From positions 91,819 through 155,818 of the forward strand of contig JAJPID010000047.1 in the NCBI GenBank assembly GCA_021324945.1: DNA of 64,000 bases, in the 5' to 3' direction. The notes below the pieces were generated by a model, which had not been told where the DNA came from, ran no database searches, and was given only the letters and a program-made list of their open reading frames with translations. Both the position numbers and the translations under genes were made by a program. This document shows positions 10,277 to 18,738 of the stretch, in pieces (within the stretch, counting starts at the first letter, position 1; every line of letters starts with the position of its first letter). Origin of the DNA: Lysobacterales bacterium. GTDB lineage: Bacteria > Pseudomonadota > Gammaproteobacteria > Xanthomonadales > Rhodanobacteraceae.

Positions 10277-11224
10277 ATGGATACGAATCCGTCACTCGCT
10301 TTCGTTTTTCCTGGTCAGGGTTCGCAATCGGTCAGGATGCTCGCCGATCTCGCGGCTGCGCACGCGATCGTTGGCGCGACGTTCGACGAGGCTTCGCAAG
10401 GCGCGGGCCGCGACTTGTGGGCGCTGGCGCAGAACGGTCCCGAAGAAGAACTCAATCGCACCGAGAACACGCAGCCCGCGTTGCTGGCCGCGAGCGTGGC
10501 GGTATGGCGGGTCTGGGGCGAATTGGGCGGTGTAATGCCGGCGCAGATGGCGGGGCACAGTCTGGGCGAATATTCCGCGCTGGTCTGCGCGGGCGCCTTG
10601 TCCTTGCACGATGCGGCGGCGCTGGTTGTCGAACGCGGTCGCTTGATGCAGGACGCGGTGCCTGCAGGCGTAGGCGCGATGGCCGCGGTGCTTGGCGGCG
10701 ACGATGCGCAGATCGCGCAGGTTTGCGAAGAAGTTTCCAACGGCGAAGTGGTCGCGCCCGCCAACTACAACTCGCCCGGACAGCTGGTGATCGCCGGTCA
10801 CGCCCCCGCGGTGGATCGCGCGATCGCAAGGCTCGCGGAGCTCGGCGTGCGCAAGGCTATTAAGCTGGCGGTGTCGGTGCCATCTCATACGATCCTGATG
10901 CGTGCTGCGGCCCATAAGCTGGGCGAGCGCATGGCGCAATTGCAATGGAACGTGCCGTCGATTCCGGTGGTGCAGAACGCCGACGCCACCGCGCACAGCG
11001 GCGTCGAATTCATCCGCGCCGCGCTTGAGCGCCAGCTCTACATGCCGGTGCGCTGGAGTGAGTGCGTGCAACGGCTGGCCGCAAACGGCGCGACGAAGCT
11101 GTTCGAGTGCGGCCCCGGCAAGGTGCTGACCGGTTTGACCAAGCGCATCGACAAGGCGCTGGAAGCGCGCGCGCTGGGCACACCACAGGAACTGGAAGCA
11201 GCGCTGCAGGAAAGCCGAGGCTGA
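10277..11224 (+). CDS. fabD: Malonyl-CoA:ACP transacylase
   Basis: FVFPGQGSQSVRML, AGHSLGEYSALVCAGAL, NYNSPGQLVIAG. Confidence 0.96.
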   Translation: MDTNPSLAFVFPGQGSQSVRMLADLAAAHAIVGATFDEASQGAGRDLWALAQNGPEEELNRTENTQPALLAASVAVWRVWGELGGVMPAQMAGHSLGEYSALVCAGALSLHDAAALVVERGRLMQDAVPAGVGAMAAVLGGDDAQIAQVCEEVSNGEVVAPANYNSPGQLVIAGHAPAVDRAIARLAELGVRKAIKLAVSVPSHTILMRAAAHKLGERMAQLQWNVPSIPVVQNADATAHSGVEFIRAALERQLYMPVRWSECVQRLAANGATKLFECGPGKVLTGLTKRIDKALEARALGTPQELEAALQESRG

Positions 11225-11266
11225 AACGCGCGCGGCAACGCCATTTCCTGATCCCGCATCGGGTGC

Positions 11267-11295
11267 TTGACATGCGCCTTGTTTGCTGCAATATT
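11267..11295 (+). promoter_or_regulatory. Predicted sigma70 promoter of the ArsR cassette
   Basis: TTGACA (11267-11272), 17-nt spacer, AATATT (11290-11295). Confidence 0.7.
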
Positions 11296-11312
11296 CAACC
11301 TACAGGTTGAAT
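11293..11312. promoter_or_regulatory. Palindromic operator, probable binding site of the ArsR-family regulator
   Basis: ATTCAACCT-AC-AGGTTGAAT, perfect 9-2-9 inverted repeat overlapping -10/+1 and 12 bp upstream of the regulator ATG. Confidence 0.75.
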
Positions 11313-11323
11313 GTTTACCGGTC

Positions 11324-11662
11324 ATGTCCAGCCTCGATCTCGCCTTCGCCGCACTGTCGGACCCGACCCGACGCCGCATCGTGGCGCGGCTGACACGCGG
11401 CGAAATCCGCGTCACCGATCTGGCCCAGCCGTTCGCGATGTCGCTCAATGCGGTTTCCAAGCACGTCAAGACGCTGGAACGCGCGGGCCTGGTGCGGCGC
11501 ACGCGGATCGGTCGCGAGCACTACTTGCGTCTGCGCGCGCAGCCGCTGCGCCAGGTACAAGACTGGGTGTCGCAGTACGAGCGCTTCTGGAATCAGCGCC
11601 TCGACGCGCTGGGCGAATTCCTCGATCAGCAAAAGGAGACAGACGATGAAGGGTCGCAATGA
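11324..11662 (+). CDS. ArsR/SmtB-family HTH transcriptional regulator
   Basis: MSSLDLAFAALSDPTRRRIVARLTRGEIRVTDLAQPFAMSLNAVSKHVKTLERAGLVRRTRIGREHYLRL. Confidence 0.92.
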   Translation: MSSLDLAFAALSDPTRRRIVARLTRGEIRVTDLAQPFAMSLNAVSKHVKTLERAGLVRRTRIGREHYLRLRAQPLRQVQDWVSQYERFWNQRLDALGEFLDQQKETDDEGSQ

Positions 11663-12083
11663 AAACGCGATGGGCCCGTTTCGCATCAGCCTGCCACGTA
11701 CATACGACGCCTCGCCCGAACGCGTGTTCCGGGCGTGGACGGATGCGAACAGTGCCAAGGTCTGGCTGGCGATGGGCGGCGACGCCAGCATCGATCCGCG
11801 GCCCGATGGCTTGTTTTATCTCGGTATGGCTTGGCAGGGAAAGATCAATCCACACTACGGCCGCTATCTGCGCGTGGAAGCACCGCGGCTGCTTGAGTTC
11901 ACCTGGGTGAGCGAAACTACGCGCGGCAAGGAAACCGTGGTCACGATCGAATTGACCGCACGCGGCAAGCAGACCGAATTACGTCTGACGCAGGAAGGTT
12001 TGCCGGACGAGGAGTCGGCCACCAAGCACACGGGCGGTTGGACGCATTTCCTCGACACGCTGATCGAGCGCCTCGCCATTTAG
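11646..12083 (+). CDS. SRPBCC (AHSA1/START-like) family protein
   Basis: ISLPRTYDASPERVFRAWTDANSAKVWLAMGG...LLEFTWVSETTRGKETVVTIELTARGKQTELRLTQEGLPDEESATKHTGGWTHFLDTLIERL; 17-nt overlap with arsR-like gene. Confidence 0.9.
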   Translation: MKGRNENAMGPFRISLPRTYDASPERVFRAWTDANSAKVWLAMGGDASIDPRPDGLFYLGMAWQGKINPHYGRYLRVEAPRLLEFTWVSETTRGKETVVTIELTARGKQTELRLTQEGLPDEESATKHTGGWTHFLDTLIERLAI

Positions 12084-12153
12084 AGCGCAAACAGGGAGGT
12101 CTGCTTTTTGACTTTCGCGAGCAGAGACAATCGCAAGAAAAGAGGAGCTCATC

Positions 12154-12396
12154 ATGTGCCCGATATGCCTCAGTGTCGCGGCGCTCGCAACGATGGCCGG
12201 CACGGGTTCCGCCGGCGGGCTTGCGACGGTTCTGGCCGTGAAGCTGCACGTCAAGCGCAAGAGCGGCGCGCCGCGCGGTGAAACGGCGCACATCAGGAAA
12301 AAACGCGAATGGAGCGTCGTGGAAAATGAACTTCGTAACGAAATTTCCGGAACACAAGATCGGTTCGCGCGAGGAATGGTTGAAAGCGCGACTTGA
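12154..12396 (+). CDS. Small CPxC-motif membrane protein
   Basis: MCPICLSVAALATMAGTGSAGGLATVLAVKLHVKRK; preceded by AGGAG-like RBS (aagaggagctcatc); C-terminal part overlaps DUF899 gene out of frame. Confidence 0.6.
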   Translation: MCPICLSVAALATMAGTGSAGGLATVLAVKLHVKRKSGAPRGETAHIRKKREWSVVENELRNEISGTQDRFARGMVESAT

Positions 12397-13165
12397 ACTG
12401 CTGGAAAAGGAGAAGGAATTGACTCGCCGCAGCGACGAGCTGGCGCGGCAGCGACAGGCGCTGCCCTGGGTGCGGATCGAAAAAGAATATCGCTTCGATA
12501 CCGACGAAGGCAGCGCGACGCTTGCCGATCTGTTCCAGGGCCGCTCGCAGTTGCTGATCTATCACCTGATGTTCGGGCCCGATTACACCGCGCCGTGTCC
12601 GTCGTGCGCGGCGATCGCGGACGGATTTAATGGGTTCGCCGTGCATCTCGCCCATCACGACGTCACGTTAATGGCCGTGTCGCGTGCGCCGCTTGCGAAG
12701 CTCCAAGCCTGCAAGCGTCGCATGGGTTGGACGTTCCCGTGGGCTTCCTCGTACGGCTCCGATTTCAATTTCGATTTCGCGGCCGGCATCACCGAGGAAC
12801 AGCAGCGCGAAGGCGGCGCGGAATACAACTACCGGCGCGAACCCGGCATGGCTCCGGACGCGACAACGCCGCAAGCACCGAGCACGCGCTTTGGGAGCGA
12901 GCACCCAATCACGCAATTCGCAAGGATGTGCGGCACCGATCCGTTCACCTACATCCGCGAGCGGCCCGGCATGAGCGCCTTCGTGATGGACGAGGGCGTT
13001 GTGTACCACACGTATTCGACCTACGCGCGCGGACTGGATGTGCTGTGGGGCATGTACCAATGGCTGGATCGCGCGCCGCTCGGCCGCAACGAGGAGGACG
13101 GCTTGTGGTGGCGGCGGCACGACGAGTACGACGACGCCCAGGCGGAGGCGTGCTGCCGTGGGTGA
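12326..13165 (+). CDS. DUF899 thioredoxin-like family protein
   Basis: LTRRSDELARQRQALPWVRIEKEYRFDTDEGSATLADLFQGRSQLLIYHLMFGPDYTAPCPSCAAIADGF...HVSRAPLAKLQA-type core. Confidence 0.92.
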   Translation: MNFVTKFPEHKIGSREEWLKARLELLEKEKELTRRSDELARQRQALPWVRIEKEYRFDTDEGSATLADLFQGRSQLLIYHLMFGPDYTAPCPSCAAIADGFNGFAVHLAHHDVTLMAVSRAPLAKLQACKRRMGWTFPWASSYGSDFNFDFAAGITEEQQREGGAEYNYRREPGMAPDATTPQAPSTRFGSEHPITQFARMCGTDPFTYIRERPGMSAFVMDEGVVYHTYSTYARGLDVLWGMYQWLDRAPLGRNEEDGLWWRRHDEYDDAQAEACCRG

Positions 13166-13964
13166 CGCGCCGTGCGGCTTCGCGTTCGTCAACGGCCTTC
13201 GCATGTATTACGAAATCGAGGGTCACGGCGATCCGCTCGTCTATATCCCGCCCATCTTCGGTTACGCCGGATTGAAGTCGTTTCCGCAGTTGGCGAAAAG
13301 CCGTTCGATCATCACCATGGATCTGCAGGGGCACGGACGCACGGCGGATATTCCCGAGCGTCCGATGACTCTGCAGCAGTGTGCCGAAGATGTGGTCGGC
13401 CTGTTGAAATGCCTTGGAATAGCAAAAGCCGATTTCTTCGGCGAAAGCTACGGCGGCGTCATCGCCGCGATGATCGCGGTTCGCCATCCCGAGCTTGTGC
13501 AACGCGTCGCGACCTACGGTGCGACGTTCGGGCCGCCGCAGCGAGCCCTCAACATGGAGATGCTGCGCACGAGCGTTGTCCCCACCGCTGATTCCCGGGT
13601 CTTTAGATTTCAGAGAGAAAACTACGGGAAGGTCGCGCCCGATCCGGATTATTGGCCCCAATTCTGGCACAAGGTCATCGGCATTGAGTGGAACGGGTTC
13701 TCGACAGAAGAACTCGCCGGGATCGAGGCGCCGCTGCTCATCGCCCTGGGTGACCACGACTTCGTGCGCCTCGAACACGCGGTCGAAACCTTGAAACTCA
13801 TTCCAAAAGCTGAGCTGGCCGTGATCCCGAACGCCGGCCATTTCGCGCTGTTTTCGGAACCGGAACGGGTGATTCCGGTGGTCGAGGATTTTCTGCGAAG
13901 ACCGGAAGGACTGATTCCGGTCGCGACCGCTGAAACCGGTTACCAGCCGGGGGAAACGCGGTAG
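13158..13964 (+). CDS. Alpha/beta-fold hydrolase
   Basis: YYEIEGHGDPLVYIPPIFGYAG, nucleophile elbow FFGESYGGVIAAMIA, ALGDHDFVRLEHA, NAGHFALFSEPE; GTG start overlapping DUF899 stop by 8 nt. Confidence 0.85.
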   Translation: MGDAPCGFAFVNGLRMYYEIEGHGDPLVYIPPIFGYAGLKSFPQLAKSRSIITMDLQGHGRTADIPERPMTLQQCAEDVVGLLKCLGIAKADFFGESYGGVIAAMIAVRHPELVQRVATYGATFGPPQRALNMEMLRTSVVPTADSRVFRFQRENYGKVAPDPDYWPQFWHKVIGIEWNGFSTEELAGIEAPLLIALGDHDFVRLEHAVETLKLIPKAELAVIPNAGHFALFSEPERVIPVVEDFLRRPEGLIPVATAETGYQPGETR

Positions 13965-14028
13965 CCAGGTCGTGATGTTGTGCGATCCCGTTTCCGTGTA
14001 TGGTTTCGGCTTTTGAGCCTTCCAGGAA

Positions 14029-14778
14029 ATGGGCATGGACAAGACACTCACGGGCGAAGTCGCGCTGGTGACCGGCGCCTCACGCGGCATCGGCGCGGCA
14101 ATCGCGCATGAACTCGCGGCGCAAGGCGCGAAGGTGATCGGGACCGCGACCGCGCAGTCAGGCGCCGACGCCATCGGCGAACGCCTGCGCGCGCACGGCG
14201 GGGAAGGCCGCGTCCTGAACGTCACCGACGGAGCGGCAGTGGAGGCGCTGATCGACGACATCGTCAAGCGGCACGGCGGCTTGTCGATCCTGGTCAACAA
14301 TGCCGGCATCACCCGCGACCAGTTGCTGATGCGGATGAAGGATGAAGACTGGCAGGCGATCCTCGATACCAATCTGTCATCGGTGTATCGCACCAGCAAA
14401 GCCGTGCTGCGCACGATGATGAAGGCGCGCAAGGGTCGCATCATCAACATCGCGTCCGTAGTCGGTGTCACCGGCAATCCCGGCCAGACCAATTACGCCG
14501 CGGCGAAGGCCGGCATCATCGCGTTCTCGAAATCGCTGGCGCGCGAGATCGGTTCGCGCGGCATCACGGTCAACGTGGTCGCACCCGGGTTCATCGACAC
14601 TGATATGACGCGTGCGCTTTCCGATGAACAGCGCAAGGCGCTGGAAGGCACGATCGCGCTGAGCCGTTTGGGTCAACCGGCCGATATCGCCAAGGCCGTC
14701 GCCTTCCTTGCATCACCGGCCGCGAACTACATCACTGGCGAGACTCTGCATGTCAACGGAGGCATGTACATGGCTTAG
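14029..14778 (+). CDS. fabG: 3-oxoacyl-[ACP] reductase
   Basis: VALVTGASRGIGAAIAHEL, NNAGITRDQLLMRMKDEDW, NYAAAKAGIIAFSKSLAREIGSRGITVNVVAPGFIDTDMT. Confidence 0.96.
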   Translation: MGMDKTLTGEVALVTGASRGIGAAIAHELAAQGAKVIGTATAQSGADAIGERLRAHGGEGRVLNVTDGAAVEALIDDIVKRHGGLSILVNNAGITRDQLLMRMKDEDWQAILDTNLSSVYRTSKAVLRTMMKARKGRIINIASVVGVTGNPGQTNYAAAKAGIIAFSKSLAREIGSRGITVNVVAPGFIDTDMTRALSDEQRKALEGTIALSRLGQPADIAKAVAFLASPAANYITGETLHVNGGMYMA

Positions 14779-14860
14779 CCGTCCCGCACGGACCGGCTTC
14801 TGGCACCCCGCCGCGGACTGCTTTAAACTACGCCAGCTTTGACCCTGGAGGTTACCCCAC

Positions 14861-15100
14861 ATGAGCAGCATCGAAGAGCGCGTCAAGAAGATCGTCGTCG
14901 AACAGCTTGGCGTCAAGGAAGAGGATGTCACCCCGAACGCTTCGTTCGTGGACGATCTGGGCGCCGATTCGCTCGATACCGTTGAGCTGGTCATGGCCCT
15001 CGAGGAGGAATTCGAGACAGAGATCCCGGACGAGGAGGCCGAGAAGATCACCACCGTGCAGCAGGCGGTGGATTACATCAAGGCCCACGTCAAGGCCTGA
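14861..15100 (+). CDS. acpP: Acyl carrier protein
   Basis: [72 protein letters not shown]. Confidence 0.98.
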   Translation: MSSIEERVKKIVVEQLGVKEEDVTPNASFVDDLGADSLDTVELVMALEEEFETEIPDEEAEKITTVQQAVDYIKAHVKA

Positions 15101-15152
15101 TGCACGCACACGCGGCCTTTCGCCGCCGGGTGCCCTGATTCCGTTGCAACCG

Positions 15153-15185
15153 AAGCTGCGCCCAGGAGGCGCAGCTTTCGTTTTT
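15153..15185 (+). terminator. Rho-independent terminator/attenuator between acpP and fabF
   Basis: AAGCTGCGCC-cagga-GGCGCAGCTT followed by TCGTTTTT. Confidence 0.8.
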
Positions 15186-15250
15186 GAAGCGCCGTTCGGA
15201 TACGGCGGCGCATGTCGCGCGGCGTGCGATCTTGCGCAGGAGAATCATCG

Positions 15251-16486
15251 ATGAAACGACGTGTAGTCGTCACCGGTCTCGGCATCGTCTCGCCTGTCGG
15301 CAACGACGTGGCGAGCGCATGGGGCAATGTGCTTGCCGGCAGGAGCGGCATCGGCCCGATCACGCATTTCGACGCAAGCAGTTTCCCGACGAAGATCGCC
15401 GGCGAGGTGAGAGATTTCGACCCGGCGCAATACATTCCGGCGAAAGACGTCAAGAAGATGGATCCCTTCATCCACTACGGGATCGCCGCGTCCGTGCAGG
15501 CGCTCGCCGACGCCGGGATGCATCCGCACGAACACGACGAGGAACGCATCGGCTGCGCGGTGGGCGCTGGCATCGGCGGTATCAGCACCATCGAGAAGAC
15601 CTCGGTGACTTTCCACGAGCATGGCCAGCGCAAAATCTCGCCCTTCTTCGTGCCGAGTTCGATCATCAACATGGCTTCTGGCAATCTTTCGATCATGCTC
15701 GGGTTGAAAGGCCCGAACATCGCATGCGTCACGGCCTGCACCACGGCGACGCACAACATCGGTTTGGCGATGCGCATGATCCAATACGGTGACGCCGATG
15801 TGATGGTGGCCGGCGGCGCCGAGTATTCGACTACCGGCGTGGCAATGGGCGGCTTCTGCTCGGCGCGCGCGTTGTCCACGCGCAACGACGAACCGGAAAA
15901 AGCGAGCCGTCCCTGGGATCGCGACCGCGACGGCTTCGTGTTGTCAGACGGCGCCGGCGTGCTGATCATCGAAGAGTACGAGCATGCGAAGAAGCGTGGC
16001 GCGCGCATCTATTGCGAACTCGCGGGCTTCGGCATGAGCGGCGACGCCTACCACATGACCGCGCCTTCGGAGAACGGCGAGGGTGGCGCGCGCTGCATGG
16101 CCGCGGCGGTGCGCGATGCGGGATTGAATCTGGAAGACGTGCAATACATCAACGCGCACGGCACTTCTACGCAGGCCGGCGACGTTGCGGAAGTGAAAGG
16201 CATCCGCAGCGTGTTCGGCGCGCACGCGGACAAGCTGATGGTCAGCTCCACCAAATCGATAACCGGACACCTGCTTGGCGCGGCTGGCGGTGTGGAAGCG
16301 ATCTTCTCAATCCTTGCCATGCGCGATTCGATGGTGCCGCCGACGATCAATCTCGAACAACCCGGCGAAGGCTGCGATCTGGATTTCGTGCCCAACGTCG
16401 CACGCGAAGCGAACGTGGACGTCGCACTGTCCAACTCCTTCGGGTTCGGTGGCACGAACGGCACGCTGGTGTTCCGAAAGATCTGA
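15251..16486 (+). CDS. fabF: 3-oxoacyl-[ACP] synthase II
   Basis: [73 protein letters not shown]. Confidence 0.95.
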   Translation: MKRRVVVTGLGIVSPVGNDVASAWGNVLAGRSGIGPITHFDASSFPTKIAGEVRDFDPAQYIPAKDVKKMDPFIHYGIAASVQALADAGMHPHEHDEERIGCAVGAGIGGISTIEKTSVTFHEHGQRKISPFFVPSSIINMASGNLSIMLGLKGPNIACVTACTTATHNIGLAMRMIQYGDADVMVAGGAEYSTTGVAMGGFCSARALSTRNDEPEKASRPWDRDRDGFVLSDGAGVLIIEEYEHAKKRGARIYCELAGFGMSGDAYHMTAPSENGEGGARCMAAAVRDAGLNLEDVQYINAHGTSTQAGDVAEVKGIRSVFGAHADKLMVSSTKSITGHLLGAAGGVEAIFSILAMRDSMVPPTINLEQPGEGCDLDFVPNVAREANVDVALSNSFGFGGTNGTLVFRKI

Positions 16487-17917
16487 ATGGCCGGAACTCG
16501 GGACTCGGCGCTCGGGACTCGAAAGAAGCAGCCGCAGGGCGTGCACGCGTGGTCTGCGCCTTTGTTCCGCGGGCTGCAAGGCATCCGCGACCTCCTTGCG
16601 CTGGCGGCGGCTTTGCCGCAGCGCTATCCCGCACTGCTCGAAAGCGCAGCGTCCGGCGCGAATGCTCGCTGGGACATCCTGTTTGCGTTTCCGCAGGAGT
16701 CGCTGATCCTGCATGCGGGCGAACGGATGTGCGAAGCGTCCGACGCCGATGGCAGGACCGGATTCCTGCATGCACTCGATCGGGCGTTTGCAAGGAATCG
16801 CGAGCAGTCCGATTCCCGTCAAGATTTGCCATTTACCGGCGGCTGGCTGCTGTACCTCGGCTACGAGCTGGCTGAAGAAATCGAACCCAAGTTGCGCTTG
16901 CTACGCAACTCGCGCTCTGACACACCGATTGCACTCGCGCTGCATTGTCCTGCGGCGATCCTGGTCGACCGGGAACACGCGCGCACTTGGCTGGTCGTGA
17001 AAAGCGGAGGTCACGCCGATCTGCTCGATGCGATGGAACGCGATCTCGCATGGACGGTAAGCCATGCAGTTTCAGAGCCGCTTCTGCCGCCGCTGGAAAT
17101 CGTCGAAGACGATCCAGCGAGTTTTCTTGCAGGCGTTGAGCGTATCCACCATTACCTGCGCCGCGGCGACACGTTTCAGGTGAATCTCTCGCGACAATGG
17201 CACGCGCGTTACGGCGCGCCGCCGAATCCCGCCGCGATTTACGATTCCCTGCGGCGTGCAAATCCCGCGCCGTTCGCGGGCCTGCTGCAATACGACGATT
17301 GGGCGATCATCAGTTCCTCGCCCGAGCGGCTGCTGGAAATCCGCGACGGTATCGCGCAGACGCGGCCGATCGCCGGCACGCGGCCACGCGTGAACGGCGA
17401 CGACGATACGGCATGCATCCGTGAATTGCTGACGCATGCCAAGGAGCGTGCGGAACACGTGATGCTGATCGATTTGGAGCGCAACGATCTCGGCCGCATC
17501 TGCGTGCCCGGCAGCGTGCGGGTCGATGAGCTGATGACGGTCGAGAGTTACGCGCACGTGCACCACATCGTTTCCAACGTGCGTGGATGCGTGCGGGCAG
17601 GCGTGACGCCTGGCGAAGCGATCGCCGCGGTCTTTCCCGGCGGCACCATCACAGGCTGCCCGAAGGTGCGCTGCATGGAAATCATCGCCGAGCTGGAAGG
17701 CGTGACGCGCGGGCCGTACACGGGTGCGCTCGGGTATCTCTGCAACGATGGCGACATGGATTTGAACATCCTGATCCGCACGCTGCACGTGCGCGGAAAC
17801 GAAGTCACATTTCGCGCCGGCGCCGGCATCGTTGCCGATTCTGACGCGCTCCACGAGCTAGAAGAGACCCGCGCCAAGGCGCGCGGGTTGTTGCGTGCGC
17901 TAGACGCTTTCGCATGA
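16487..17917 (+). CDS. pabB: Aminodeoxychorismate synthase component I
   Basis: GDTFQVNLSRQWHARY, SSSPERLLEIRDGIAQTRPIAGTRPR, MLIDLERNDLGRICVPGSV, FPGGTITGCPKVRCMEIIAELE. Confidence 0.92.
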   Translation: MAGTRDSALGTRKKQPQGVHAWSAPLFRGLQGIRDLLALAAALPQRYPALLESAASGANARWDILFAFPQESLILHAGERMCEASDADGRTGFLHALDRAFARNREQSDSRQDLPFTGGWLLYLGYELAEEIEPKLRLLRNSRSDTPIALALHCPAAILVDREHARTWLVVKSGGHADLLDAMERDLAWTVSHAVSEPLLPPLEIVEDDPASFLAGVERIHHYLRRGDTFQVNLSRQWHARYGAPPNPAAIYDSLRRANPAPFAGLLQYDDWAIISSSPERLLEIRDGIAQTRPIAGTRPRVNGDDDTACIRELLTHAKERAEHVMLIDLERNDLGRICVPGSVRVDELMTVESYAHVHHIVSNVRGCVRAGVTPGEAIAAVFPGGTITGCPKVRCMEIIAELEGVTRGPYTGALGYLCNDGDMDLNILIRTLHVRGNEVTFRAGAGIVADSDALHELEETRAKARGLLRALDAFA

Positions 17918-18738
17918 GTGCTCGCGTGCGGGTGAACGGCAGTACGGACGCGCGCATCGCCGCGGACGATCGCGGATTGCTCTACGGCGACGGCCTGTTC
18001 GAAACCATCCTGTTCGTCGACGGTGTGGCGCCCCTGTGGCGGCGGCACATTCAGCGGTTGCGGCATGGGTGCGCGCAGTTGTTGCTGCCGACGCCGGACG
18101 ACGCAACGCTCGCACGCGAAGCCGCCGAGGTGGTCGACGGCATGGCGCGCGCGGTGGTGCGCATCACGCTGACGCGTGGCCGCGGCGTGCGTGGTTACGC
18201 ATTGCCACAAAATGTCGAATGCACACGCATCGTGGCAGCATTCGAACCGCCACTCGTCCCGCCGGATTGGTACGAGCACGGAATCCGGGTACGCTTCGCC
18301 GACTTGACCTTGGCATCGCAGCCACGGCTGGCCGGCATCAAGCACCTTAACCGTCTGGAACAGGTATTGGTGCGTGCGGAATGGAATGACCCGGAAATTG
18401 TCGAAGCCTTGCTGTGCGATGGAGATGATCGCGTGATTTGCGCCACTGCAGCCAATCTGTTCATCGCGCGCGACGGCGAATTGATCACGCCATCGCTGGA
18501 TCGGTTCGGCGTGGCCGGCGTGGCGCGTGCGGAAGTGCTGGCGCGGAATCCGCGTGCACGAGTTCGGGCGATCGCCAGAGAAGAATTGATGAAAGCCGAC
18601 GAAATCTTCATCACTTCCAGCGTGCGCGGCATCCTGCCGGTGCGCGAGCTCGAAGGTCGGCGCTTGCAGCCCGGCCCGTTCGCGCGCGCGATGCAGGCGC
18701 ATTGGCGCGAATCGGGATTGACGGAGCGTCACGCGTGA
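17914..18738 (+). CDS. pabC: Aminodeoxychorismate lyase
   Basis: DDRGLLYGDGLFETI, GIKHLNRLEQVLVRAEWND, ITSSVRGILPVRELEGRRLQPGPFA; overlaps pabB by 4 nt. Confidence 0.92.
   Translation: MSARVRVNGSTDARIAADDRGLLYGDGLFETILFVDGVAPLWRRHIQRLRHGCAQLLLPTPDDATLAREAAEVVDGMARAVVRITLTRGRGVRGYALPQNVECTRIVAAFEPPLVPPDWYEHGIRVRFADLTLASQPRLAGIKHLNRLEQVLVRAEWNDPEIVEALLCDGDDRVICATAANLFIARDGELITPSLDRFGVAGVARAEVLARNPRARVRAIAREELMKADEIFITSSVRGILPVRELEGRRLQPGPFARAMQAHWRESGLTERHA

Noticed and set aside
12945-14492. 515-aa minus-strand ORF opposite the hydrolase and fabG
   Set aside because: Antisense shadow ORF in high-GC DNA; Arg/Ser-rich translation with no recognisable domain, while the + strand genes are clear.
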